Made by a program: the position numbers and the translations under genes | Notes under the pieces: model-generated | What the model saw: only the letters and a program-made list of their open reading frames with translations | Told to the model about the DNA's origin: nothing | Database searches by the model: none | Part shown: one piece after another, positions 27,404 through 34,893 of the stretch | Position numbering within the stretch: position 1 is the stretch's first letter | Layout: each line of letters opens with the position of its first letter | Origin: Mesobacillus persicus | GTDB taxonomy: Bacteria; Bacillota; Bacilli; Bacillales; Cytobacillaceae | Length of the DNA: 64,000 nt | Assembly: GCF_900109925.1 (NCBI RefSeq) | Contig: NZ_FOBW01000010.1 | Span: forward strand, 69,710 to 133,709 | Reading direction: 5' to 3'

Positions 27404-27427
27404 AACTCGTCCCCCTTACCTCCTATA

Positions 27428-27441
27428 TAAAAGCGCTTACA
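27428..27441. promoter_or_regulatory. Candidate cre (CcpA) site upstream of the Liv-type operon
   Basis: TAAAAGCGCTTACA differs at one position from the Bacillus cre pattern TGWAARCGYTWNCW and lies 25-38 bases upstream of the GTG start, between promoter and ribosome binding site. That position would repress transcription on good carbon sources. The rest of the gene-free stretch 27404-27732 holds only AT-rich promoter sequence and the terminator at 27663-27697. Confidence 0.6.
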
Positions 27442-27662
27442 TTTTTGTAAAAAAACAATTCTCTACTAGTTTCAAGTGCATAGCTTTTCTCACTTTTCAA
27501 ACTTATGCCGGAATCCATTTTGATATTCCTTTAAAGTTTTAGATCTTCAATTATACAAATAAAACCATCCTAGTACTTTTAATAGGCGGCTATCGTATTC
27601 CATTAAACTCAAATCTTATCTAGCCAAAAAACATTTATATATGTAGGTGCTTAATGCCATCT

Positions 27663-27697
27663 AAAAAAACAACTCCGTCTGGACAAACGGAGTTGTT
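27663..27697 (-). terminator. Terminator of the methyltransferase gene
   Basis: On the reverse strand AACAACTCCGT and ACGGAGTTGTT form an 11-bp stem around 8 bases, followed by a run of seven T. Confidence 0.85.
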
Positions 27698-27732
27698 TCC
27701 TTTTGGTTCTATGTATGATATCCCTTACAGAC

Positions 27733-28329
27733 TTACTTCCTTAGGATTCCCTGGATTACGTGAGCCATTCCGGTGTGTAGGATTCCTTCTTCCCGATTTT
27801 GTTCGCCGTAGAAAAAATGCTTTACCTCAAATCCTTTGCTCCATTCTAACAAATGTTGCGGATTATAAAGCATATCTTCCGTTTTTGGACCTCCTGTTTG
27901 ATAGCGAAGCTGTTCCTCCGAATACACTTCAAATAATACCAGGCCACCTGGCTTTACAGTTGAAAGCAATTTATCGAATACCGTTTTTTGGTTTTCTTTC
28001 GGGAAATGTCCAAACACCATAATACCTACGTCAAACTCCTCAGTAATAACTTGATCGTGAATTAAGTCTTTTTGCTCTGTTTCTACTCTAACATTGTATT
28101 GGTTCGCCAGTTGTTCTGTTTTCTTTAAGCCGTTTACTGAATAATCCCAAGCGGTCACATCATGCCCCTGCTTTGCAAGAAAAACAGCGTTTCTGCCCTC
28201 TCCTTCTGCAAACGCTACTACCTTTTTCTTTCCTTCTAATAGGCTCACTTGTGATTCAATAAAGGCATTCGGCTTTTCCCCATAAACAAAAACATCTGAT
28301 CCGAATCGTTCGTCCCAATGGTTTCCCAT
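27733..28329 (-). CDS. Class I SAM-dependent methyltransferase (TehB-like)
   Basis: A 198-residue soluble protein with SAM-binding motif I VVAFAEGEGRNAVFLA (near 37-52), the acidic end of beta-2 in VTAWDYS, motif post-I EFDVGIMVF and a GGLVLFEVYS strand. The N-terminus MGNHWDERFGSDVFVYGEKPN is typical of small TehB/thiopurine-like methyltransferases. The start is ATG 28329 after AAGGTG; GTG 28335 is too close to that site. The substrate is unknown. Confidence 0.85.
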   Translation of the reverse strand: MGNHWDERFGSDVFVYGEKPNAFIESQVSLLEGKKKVVAFAEGEGRNAVFLAKQGHDVTAWDYSVNGLKKTEQLANQYNVRVETEQKDLIHDQVITEEFDVGIMVFGHFPKENQKTVFDKLLSTVKPGGLVLFEVYSEEQLRYQTGGPKTEDMLYNPQHLLEWSKGFEVKHFFYGEQNREEGILHTGMAHVIQGILRK

Positions 28330-28511
28330 ACACACACCTTCTTATATTTTTTTTACTATAAATCTAAATCTAGGCTAAATATCATTATAACCTCTCAAGA
28401 AGAGAAAATTCGCATGCAACGTATCGAATAAAATGGAAAGGATAGCCTAACTTGTATAATTGAACTAGATTAAAGGACAAATAAAATTTAATAGTATGGA
28501 GGTACTAGTTG

Positions 28512-28832
28512 ATGGCAGAACTCACTTCAATTGAACAGGTTGAACAATTTATTAAGGATAATGAACTTAGTTTTATTTATGTGTTAACTGACAGCTGAAG
28601 TGTTTGTCACGGTTTGCTTCCTCAGGTTGAGGATGTTCTTAAAGATTTCCCACGAATCAAAATAGGGGTTATTAATGGCGAAACAGTTCCCGAAATAGCA
28701 GGATACTTAATGGCTTTTACAGTACCTGTCCTTGTCTTATATTTTGACGGGAAAGAGGTGTTAAGAGAAGCACGAATGGTACATATGGAAAAGTTTCATG
28801 AAAAAATTACGAGGATTTACGACTCCATCTAA
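28512..28832 (+). CDS. Thioredoxin-like protein with in-frame TGA at the first active-site Cys: candidate selenoprotein (UxxC)
   Basis: ATG 28512 follows GGAGGT by eight bases. The frame reads 28 codons, meets TGA at 28596-28598, then continues in the same frame for 77 codons to TAA and a terminator. Read through, it is a 106-residue thioredoxin fold: strand SFIYVLTDS, active site U29-S-V-C32, helix GLLPQVEDVLKDF, and the cis-proline loop FTVPVLVLYFDGKE (P72). The TGA falls exactly where relatives carry the first Cys of CxxC, and no other lesion is present. A hairpin 21-35 bases after TGA resembles a bacterial SECIS. Alternatives: a Cys-to-stop point mutation (TGT/TGC to TGA) or a base-call error. 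No Sec machinery gene lies in this window. Confidence 0.7.
28599..28636 (+). promoter_or_regulatory. SECIS-like hairpin directly downstream of the in-frame TGA
   Basis: TCCTCA (28619-28624), loop GGT (28625-28627) and TGAGGA (28628-28633) form a perfect 6-bp stem, extended by two pairs below a T-T mismatch. The loop starts 27 bases after the TGA and has G at its first two positions. Both agree with the general model for bacterial SECIS elements (stem-loop within the coding region shortly after UGA, small G-starting apical loop, GGU as in E. coli fdhF). Such a short stem can arise by chance. Confidence 0.5.
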
Positions 28833-28839
28833 TTTATAT

Positions 28840-28870
28840 AAAAAACCTTCACAACATGTGAAGGTTTTTT
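28840..28870. terminator. Bidirectional terminator between the thioredoxin-like gene and the small spore-type gene
   Basis: AAAAAACCTTCACA and TGTGAAGGTTTTTT are perfect 14-base arms around ACA, with T-runs on both strands. It closes the forward gene ending at 28832 and the reverse gene ending at 28885. Confidence 0.9.
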
Positions 28871-28884
28871 GTCTTATAAACGAC

Positions 28885-29067
28885 TTAATGCATACCTTTC
28901 CATTCGCCTTGGTTTTTAGATGATTTTTTTCTCTTTTCTTTTTCCTTATGTGCTCGGTTAGCGGCCGCACTTCCAAATTCTTTGGAGAATTCCGAATCCG
29001 TTTTTGCTGCGTCGAAACCTTGTTTATTCTTTTGGTCTGCATCATTTTTCTTCGTTCGCTTTGCCAT
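28885..29067 (-). CDS. Small basic hydrophilic protein, probably spore-associated
   Basis: A 60-residue protein, very rich in Lys, Ala, Asn and Glu, with no hydrophobic core (MAKRTKKNDADQKN at the start, SEFSKEFGSAAANRAHKEKE in the middle). The composition and the EF..A pattern recall small acid-soluble spore proteins, but I cannot place it in a named Ssp family. AAGGAGGG lies upstream of ATG 29067. A sigma-G-like promoter precedes it, supporting forespore expression. Confidence 0.65.
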   Translation of the reverse strand: MAKRTKKNDADQKNKQGFDAAKTDSEFSKEFGSAAANRAHKEKEKRKKSSKNQGEWKGMH

Positions 29068-29088
29068 GTGTATCCCTCCTTCAATGTT

Positions 29089-29117
29089 TATTATGGGAGG
29101 TAAAAAAAGAATTATTC
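29089..29117 (-). promoter_or_regulatory. Sigma-G-like promoter of the small spore-type gene
   Basis: Reverse strand GAATA (29113-29117), a 17-base spacer and CATAATA (29089-29095) resemble the forespore sigma-G pattern GMATR-N17/18-CATWHTA. It lies 22 bases upstream of the start codon. Confidence 0.5.
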
Positions 29118-29219
29118 TCAATGTTTTTTGTTGCATAGTGGATAGTTTTTAGATGATGTTCTTTTAAATTTATGGCAAAAACTTAAAACAAGGGCTTCAA
29201 ACAAAATAGGTCTTCTTTG

Positions 29220-30197
29220 TTAGTCTTTTGTATCTAATGGCTCTAGTCTTGCTTCAATTTCTTCCCGCTGGTCTTCAAAATAGGGTGGTAATGCAAGGCG
29301 TTCGCCGAGATGCTCAAAATCTTCATCTCCCTCAAAGCCAGGTCCATCGGTCGCGAGTTCAAATAGAATGCCATTCGGCTCGCGGAAATAGAGAGAGCGG
29401 AAATAATACCTTTCTACAAATCCCGTATTGGGAATGCGATTTTGTTTTAGGAGCGTTACCCACTTTCGTAATTCCTCTTCGCTCTCCACACGAAAAGCTA
29501 CATGATGGACACTCCCTCGACCTGCACGTTCCCGCGGAAGATCTGCACGCACTAACACATGAAGTTCAGCACCATTGCCTCCTTCTCCTGTTTCAAATAC
29601 CATTACCTCACCATCACTACCAGAGAGACCATATTTTCCGCTTTCACGATAACCTAACAGCTGTGTCAAGATCTGTTTAGTAGGTGCAAGATTAGCAACT
29701 GTCAACATGACCGGACCAAGTCCAATTATTCCATGCTCTTGTGGAACCGGGCTATTTGCCCAGGGCCTTCCACCTGATACACCAGTGTTCTTTTCATCAG
29801 AAATCAAAGCAAGTCGTTGTTCTTCAAAATCCCTGAAAAATAATGCCTTTCGCCCATTCATTTTAGTAATTTCATCATGATCCACCTTAAATTCTTTAAA
29901 GCGGTCTTTCCAATAATCGAGTGACTCATCCGTCGGGACCCTTAAAGTTGTTAGCGAAATACTATTAGTACCTGGATACGTTCGCCCAGCATTTCGAATC
30001 TCAAAGAAAGTCAAATCCGTACCAGGGTTCCCCCTCTCGTCAGCATAAAACAGATGATACATCGAGGTTTCATCTTGATTGACGGTTTTCTTCACTAGCC
30101 TCATCCCAAGAAGCTTCGTATAAAAATCATAATTTTTCGTTGCACTTTTAGTAATTGCTGATACATGATGCTGTCCTTTTAATGGTTTTAACTCCAC
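29220..30197 (-). CDS. Ring-cleaving dioxygenase, tandem VOC domains (MhqO/MhqE type)
   Basis: About 325 residues with two glyoxalase/VOC repeats: LKGQHHVSAITKSA at the N-terminus carries the first metal His, GSVHHVAFRV the second and FREPNGILFELATDGPGF the Glu. This is the extradiol/hydroquinone dioxygenase subgroup that Bacilli use against quinones. The start is GTG 30197 after AAGGGGG; the longer upstream frame has no site. It is a single gene. Substrate class is inferred from family only. Confidence 0.85.
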   Translation of the reverse strand: MELKPLKGQHHVSAITKSATKNYDFYTKLLGMRLVKKTVNQDETSMYHLFYADERGNPGTDLTFFEIRNAGRTYPGTNSISLTTLRVPTDESLDYWKDRFKEFKVDHDEITKMNGRKALFFRDFEEQRLALISDEKNTGVSGGRPWANSPVPQEHGIIGLGPVMLTVANLAPTKQILTQLLGYRESGKYGLSGSDGEVMVFETGEGGNGAELHVLVRADLPRERAGRGSVHHVAFRVESEEELRKWVTLLKQNRIPNTGFVERYYFRSLYFREPNGILFELATDGPGFEGDEDFEHLGERLALPPYFEDQREEIEARLEPLDTKD

Positions 30198-30435
30198 TAT
30201 ACTACCCCCTTTAATTTTCGGCTTCGTTTCATTGTAATTGTTACACTCTAGCTTTTCCAACAGCATGTTTTTAACTTATTACATTTATTTAAATATCGTC
30301 CACTAGTAGTTGTTTTAAATGAAGATTTTGTGAAATATTTATCAAAATTGCAGAATCGAATCCGTTTTATGTAAAAATATAGAAGTAGACATGTAAATGG
30401 TTTATCCCTCATTTCCTGAATTGGAGGTGCATGAT

Positions 30436-30999
30436 ATGCACATGCAAAAGCCGTTAAAGGGGAGCTTGGTGGTGTTAGATAATATTACAGAAGAGGATCT
30501 GCCTGAGTTATGGGAAATCATCTATGATACAGAGCATCCGGAATGGAGGAAATGGGATTCTCCCTATGTTACCTTGCACCCAATGGATTACGAAAAGTTT
30601 CATGATCAAATGCTCAATTTAATAAAGCATAAGCTCGATAAGCAGTTCCTAATAAAGGCAAACGACGAAATTATCGGCATCATCTTTTACGATTGGGAGC
30701 ATGAATCATCAAATTCATTAGAAGTTGGTTTAACCATTTACCGCCACGAATACCTAAATAGAGGATATGAATTAGACACCTTGAAGACTTGGGTTGATTA
30801 CTTATTTGACAACTTTCCGATTCCGCGGATTGGATTAACTACCTGGTCAGGAAATGAACGTCTGCTTTCAATTGGAAAGGAGTTAGGAATGATGGTCGAA
30901 GGTCGCATTCGTAAAAGCCGCCTTTACCGTGGGAGATATTATGATAGTGTGAAGCTTGGCATATTGAGGGAAGAATGGGAAGAACAGCAGCATCAATAA
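30436..30999 (+). CDS. GNAT-family N-acetyltransferase (RimJ/RimL-like)
   Basis: A 187-residue acetyltransferase with a RimL-like layout: LEVGLTIYRHEYLNRGYELDTLKTW around the acetyl-CoA site (in place of the usual RGxGxG) and a late RIRKSRLYRGRYYDSVKLGIL that is typical of ribosomal-protein or spermidine-type acetylases. The ATG at 30436 follows GGAGGT by seven bases. The acceptor is unknown. Confidence 0.85.
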   Translation: MHMQKPLKGSLVVLDNITEEDLPELWEIIYDTEHPEWRKWDSPYVTLHPMDYEKFHDQMLNLIKHKLDKQFLIKANDEIIGIIFYDWEHESSNSLEVGLTIYRHEYLNRGYELDTLKTWVDYLFDNFPIPRIGLTTWSGNERLLSIGKELGMMVEGRIRKSRLYRGRYYDSVKLGILREEWEEQQHQ

Positions 31000-31035
31000 A
31001 AATTCCAGCCTATTTTTTTAGATAGGCTGGAATTT
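31000..31035 (+). terminator. Terminator of the GNAT gene
   Basis: AAATTCCAGCCTAT and ATAGGCTGGAATTT form perfect 14-base arms with an AT loop right after the stop codon. Confidence 0.75.
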
Positions 31036-31114
31036 ATTAAAGCTTATTTACAAAGTATATTGATACGACTCGAAATCAACCTTCTCAATATAAACATCAT
31101 CCTTTAAAACAAAC

Positions 31115-31136
31115 GCCTCCTAGATGATTAGGAGGC
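31115..31136 (-). terminator. Terminator of nadE
   Basis: GCCTCCTA and TAGGAGGC form an 8-bp stem, followed on the reverse strand by GTTTGTTTT, 27 bases after the nadE stop. Confidence 0.65.
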
Positions 31137-31162
31137 AGTAATCAGTTGGTTCTTTTTCGGTT

Positions 31163-31984
31163 TTACTCTTTCCACCAATCATCAAAAATGGTAGCAGGCA
31201 ATTGACGTTTATGTTCAGTAGCTAGGTACCGCTTCTCAATCTTTTCAGCCACTTCAGATGCAACTTTTTTCCCTTCAAGATAATCGTCAAGTGCATCATA
31301 GGAGATGCCAAGTTCGGTTTCATCTGCTTGGCCAGGCTTTTGATCTAATAAATCAGCCGTTGGAACCTTTAAATATATTCTCTCCTCTGCCCCAAGTTCC
31401 TGCAACAATGCTCTTCCTTGGCGTTTACTCAAGCCAGAAAGTGGGAGAATGTCAGCTCCACCATCCCCATACTTGGTATAGAATCCAGTTACAGCTTCTG
31501 CCGCATGATCCGTACCGATCACAAGTAGGCCTTCTTCACCGCCAATTGCGTATTGGGCGATCATTCTCATTCTAGCTTTAACATTACCTTTTTGATAATC
31601 ACTTAACGGTGTGTCCGCCATTTCGTCATATTCTGCTTTTGTCGCATCAACGGCTTCTTTGATATTAAAGACGTATTCTTTGTCCGCTTTAATAAAATCA
31701 AGCGCAGCCTGCGCATCGTCTTCATCTTTTTGTACACCATATGGTAAACGGACGGCAATAAATTTGGCGTTATACCCATCCCCTCTAGCATCCTCAACCG
31801 CTAATTGGGCAAGCCTTCCCGCCAAACTTGAGTCCTGTCCACCACTGATTCCTAGAACAAAGCCCTTCGCTCCTGATTTTTTTAGGTAATCCTTCAAAAA
31901 ACCAATCCGATCTTTCACTTCCTGTTTTGCATCAATCTCTGGTTTCACGTTCAATGCTTCAACTATCTTCTTTTGTATGCTCAT
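31163..31984 (-). CDS. nadE: NH3-dependent NAD+ synthetase NadE
   Basis: A 273-residue enzyme that amidates nicotinic acid adenine dinucleotide to NAD+. Visible motifs: P-loop [10 protein letters not shown] (near residue 45), [25 protein letters not shown], and [17 protein letters not shown] with [13 protein letters not shown]; the length matches Bacillus NadE. ATG 31984 (MSIQKK) follows GAGGTGG; the GTG at 31993 lies inside that site. It has its own terminator. Confidence 0.97.
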   Translation of the reverse strand: MSIQKKIVEALNVKPEIDAKQEVKDRIGFLKDYLKKSGAKGFVLGISGGQDSSLAGRLAQLAVEDARGDGYNAKFIAVRLPYGVQKDEDDAQAALDFIKADKEYVFNIKEAVDATKAEYDEMADTPLSDYQKGNVKARMRMIAQYAIGGEEGLLVIGTDHAAEAVTGFYTKYGDGGADILPLSGLSKRQGRALLQELGAEERIYLKVPTADLLDQKPGQADETELGISYDALDDYLEGKKVASEVAEKIEKRYLATEHKRQLPATIFDDWWKE

Positions 31985-32090
31985 CGTATCCACCTCTTAT
32001 TTAACATAGTAAAAGTGTAATACTTTCTAGCTGTAGTTTCAAATTGTTGAGAATCTCTCTCATAAATACAACATTTTTCCATTGGTGTTA

Positions 32091-32143
32091 TTCGACACAG
32101 ATGACGCAAAATCCCCAGGAAATTCGCTATCTTTGACGAACCG
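32091..32143 (+). promoter_or_regulatory. Candidate Spo0A box and sigma-H promoter of racA
   Basis: TTCGACA (32091-32097) is the complement of the Spo0A box TGTCGAA. Downstream, CCAGGAAAT (32115-32123), 11 bases and GACGAACCG (32135-32143) resemble the sigma-H pattern RNAGGAWWW-N11/12-RNNGAATWW. This would suit early-sporulation expression. Confidence 0.4.
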
Positions 32144-32216
32144 AAACTTGTTTTGTCAGATAGAAAGGATTCTGTTTTTAAGCATCGAATGTAAGTAGTA
32201 TCGGGGAGGGATTCGT

Positions 32217-32738
32217 ATGAATACAAATGCAGTTGCAAAGTTACTTGGTGTTTCACCGAGCACCATCCAGCGCTGGGTGAAACATGCCAATCTAACGATG
32301 AATCGTAATGAGCTGGGTCATTATGTTTTTAATGAAGATGACATTGAAGTGATGAAGAAAATCCAAGAACAGATCAATAATGGAGTCCTCCTACAAGATA
32401 TAGCTGCGGCAGCAAAGAAGACAAGACAAGCAACAATAAAAAAAGAAACTCGGCAACCTGATTATGGAAGTCTAGTAACGAAAATCAAAGAGTTGGAAAT
32501 GAAATTAGACCGAAAAGCAGATGAGCATGTTTCTTACCAACTGCTCCAACATCGGAGAGAAATCGAAGAGCTCCATAATAAAATCGAAGTATTAACGGAG
32601 AAAATTGAGCTGTTAGAAGGCAAAACAGCCAAAGAGGAACATAACCCTGAAGAAATGGTTGCAGCTACCGCCGAGGAAAATAAGATATTTAAAAGATTAA
32701 AAAAGAAAAACTTTATTAGTTCATTATTCGGTTTTTAA
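32217..32738 (+). CDS. racA: Chromosome-anchoring protein RacA
   Basis: The MerR-like N-terminus MNTNAVAKLLGVSPSTIQRWVKHANL with RNELGHYVFNEDDIEVMK is the RacA DNA-binding domain. It is followed by a long coiled coil (about residues 80-145) and a basic, Phe-rich tail (KKKNFISSLFGF). RacA binds origin-proximal DNA and ties it to DivIVA at the cell pole when sporulation begins. GGGGAGGG precedes ATG 32217. At 173 residues it is close to B. subtilis RacA. Its presence marks a spore former. Confidence 0.95.
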   Translation: MNTNAVAKLLGVSPSTIQRWVKHANLTMNRNELGHYVFNEDDIEVMKKIQEQINNGVLLQDIAAAAKKTRQATIKKETRQPDYGSLVTKIKELEMKLDRKADEHVSYQLLQHRREIEELHNKIEVLTEKIELLEGKTAKEEHNPEEMVAATAEENKIFKRLKKKNFISSLFGF

Positions 32739-32739
32739 C

Positions 32740-32768
32740 AAAAAGCACATTCGAAAAATGTGCTTTTT
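32740..32768. terminator. Terminator of racA
   Basis: AAAAAGCACATT and AATGTGCTTTTT form a 12-bp stem around CGAAA right after the racA stop; T-runs occur on both strands. Confidence 0.85.
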
Positions 32769-32833
32769 ATTTGGAAACAGATGAATTCCTTATAAGTTAG
32801 CTAGGATATAAGGAACCATAGTTAATGATTTTA

Positions 32834-33859
32834 TCATTTAATTTTTTTATAGGTTAGTTCATCACAAATAACAAACATTTTCGCGTTGTTTGAGATTTTT
32901 TCATTTGAGCGTCGGGCTAGATCTAAATGACTACCATCGGATATTAGTGTGGCACCCTGTTCAAAGAGTTCCATTGCAGCATCCTTATAAGTAATCCAAT
33001 GAGGTTTTTTCTCTATCTCGTAAAGATTTTCTCCTTCTGTCTTACTTAACAACTGCTCAAACAACTTACTTGAACCATGATGAATGGCCGCTTGCGCCAT
33101 TAACCGAGAAAGGGAATCACTCGAAAGAATGAATTCATCTACATTCGCGTGCTCGAATAAAACCATATGTCGTTCCTTCTTGATTTCCACTACCGAGTAG
33201 ATGTTCCGGTTGTGTTTTTTTGAAAGATGCTCCACTTGTGATGCAATTAATAGTGTTTTGCCATCGGCGTATTCCGCATGTTGATTTCCTTCACCTGAAA
33301 ATATCGCAACAGATTTTGCCTCAAGAATATTTGCCTGCATCAGCACCTCTTCATCAGCAGGGTTCCCACTGACAAAATGAACCTTATTATGTTCAATCGG
33401 AGAACGGTCTGCATGGTCGATGACAACAACATCACCATTTTGATTGCTAAGGAGGATTTCTTCGAGAATACTTCCCAACTTATCTCTTGAAGAGCCTATC
33501 AGAATGTAATGATTTTTCCCGTCATATTTCAATTTCCCTGCCTCCTTCAACCTTCTGTATAATGTAAAGCTTTCAAAAATCTTACCGACAAGAATCCCCA
33601 TTGCACCAATCCCGAATGTGTAAATCAGTGTCATCGTAAAAATCTGTCCGAAAGCTGTTTTGGGATATAAGTCTCCGTAACCGACTGTAACAAGCGTTGT
33701 CATCGTCCACCAAAGTGCATCAATGTAACTTGGGAATGTTTCTGGTTCAATTGTTCTCATTAAAATACTGCTTAAAATAATTAAAAAAACAGCAATTCCT
33801 GAAGCCTGCCATAGGCTTATATTAATTAATTTCGAAAGAATTCGGTGTAAGATTCCCAT
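32834..33859 (-). CDS. Potassium channel with RCK/TrkA-N domain (YugO-like)
   Basis: Two transmembrane helices flank the selectivity filter TLVTVGYGD (near residues 55-63). A regulatory NAD-binding domain follows (YILIGSSRDKLGSILEEIL) with a C-terminal region of about 150 residues. This is the two-TM MthK/YugO layout; YugO in B. subtilis carries K+ efflux linked to biofilm signalling. AGGAG precedes ATG 33859. 341 residues, single gene. Confidence 0.88.
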   Translation of the reverse strand: MGILHRILSKLINISLWQASGIAVFLIILSSILMRTIEPETFPSYIDALWWTMTTLVTVGYGDLYPKTAFGQIFTMTLIYTFGIGAMGILVGKIFESFTLYRRLKEAGKLKYDGKNHYILIGSSRDKLGSILEEILLSNQNGDVVVIDHADRSPIEHNKVHFVSGNPADEEVLMQANILEAKSVAIFSGEGNQHAEYADGKTLLIASQVEHLSKKHNRNIYSVVEIKKERHMVLFEHANVDEFILSSDSLSRLMAQAAIHHGSSKLFEQLLSKTEGENLYEIEKKPHWITYKDAAMELFEQGATLISDGSHLDLARRSNEKISNNAKMFVICDELTYKKIK

Positions 33860-34151
33860 GTTTACTCCTCTCTTTCCGTATTCTTTTTCCGATTCTCATA
33901 TGTAAATACCCATTCTTTCTATTATACCGCTTTTAATGCTCATTTTAAATCTCACGATAAATATCGTCTTTATAACAGAGCTATAAAAAAGGCCGATATA
34001 TAACCAGGAGAGGTCTCACCTTTTCCATTGCTCCTGCGGGACACTGATTAACATCCACGCACGAGAAAAGTACAGTTCATTTTCTAGGAGCCAAGCGCCT
34101 TCCACTTCAATCATCGGTTAATAAAATATAGACGACCCTTTAACAAAGCCT
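33860..34151. other. Gene-free stretch with a degenerate repeat-like segment
   Basis: No coding region is supported between the K+ channel start and the terminator at 34152. The first 120 bases are AT-rich and should hold the channel promoter. From about 34005 to 34110 the composition changes to a GC-richer block. Read on the reverse strand it contains GGCGCTTGGCTCCTAG and GTCCCGCAGGAGCAATGG, which recalls the dispersed structured repeats of Bacillus genomes but is too decayed to align with the two intact copies here. Confidence 0.4.
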
Positions 34152-34181
34152 AAAAAAAGAACGGCAGTAAAAACACCGTTC
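34152..34181 (-). terminator. Terminator of ykuK
   Basis: Reverse strand GAACGG and CCGTTC pair around an 11-base loop and are followed by seven T. Confidence 0.7.
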
Positions 34182-34228
34182 CAAATAGTACGTATTTTAT
34201 TTGGATTATCCCCTTTACCTAACCAATA

Positions 34229-34762
34229 TCACTTCGTAAACTTATTTGCATAACTGGAGGCAACAAACGCTTCTGGTTTGATCTTTGGCTCGACACCAAT
34301 GGACTCAAGTCTTGATACCATTTCTTGAACAAAAATTCTTGTTTTATTTCTTTGTCCTGCACCAATATCTAGATGTCCCTCCATTGTAAAGGTAGCTCCT
34401 TTATAAATAAATGGGAGAACGACATCAATCATCTTGTTCTTGCGTTCCTCTGTAAACATGTAGACTACTTCCTCTGTAAGCGAGGTTTCATAACTAATTC
34501 GTTCATGTAATTGAAGCATTTTTCGAGGAATAATCGTTTTCTTTATACAGGCCCAGGCTCCCTTTCCTTCGTTTTGAATGACAATCCCCGTAATAAAAAC
34601 AGTCCTGTCCACATGGACTTGAGAATCTGTCCCAACCATTAACCGATAATTTCCGTTAGGCTTCCGTTTCATAAACTTTAAGATTCTCTCAAAAACTACT
34701 TCAAACGTCATGTACCGTTCTTGTAAATTTTGAAAAACATGTTTTTGTTCTAGAGGTCCCAC
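34229..34762 (-). CDS. ykuK: YkuK family protein (RNase H-like fold)
   Basis: A 177-residue protein closely matching the Bacillus YkuK pattern: YRLMVGTDSQVH near residue 40 (the RNase H-like first strand with Asp), GKGAWACIKKTIIPRKM, FTMEGHLDIGAGQRNKTR and the C-terminal KIKPEAFVASSYANKFTK. It is predicted to have an RNase H-like fold; no biochemical function is established. GTG 34762 follows GGGTGAT. Confidence 0.92.
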   Translation of the reverse strand: MGPLEQKHVFQNLQERYMTFEVVFERILKFMKRKPNGNYRLMVGTDSQVHVDRTVFITGIVIQNEGKGAWACIKKTIIPRKMLQLHERISYETSLTEEVVYMFTEERKNKMIDVVLPFIYKGATFTMEGHLDIGAGQRNKTRIFVQEMVSRLESIGVEPKIKPEAFVASSYANKFTK

Positions 34763-34893
34763 CCGTTATCACCCACAATATATGGGATAGTAAAGGTTTC
34801 AGAACACACCTTTATATCCTTAGATACTATTAGTATATTGAGGGACTAGTGGGATGTTGTCTCTTTTTCTAAAGTTTTAGATGGACACGCACA

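Noticed and set aside
28614-28832. A separate 72-codon gene starting inside the thioredoxin-like locus
   Set aside because: It has no ribosome binding site and begins in the middle of the thioredoxin fold; it is the part of the same frame after the in-frame TGA.
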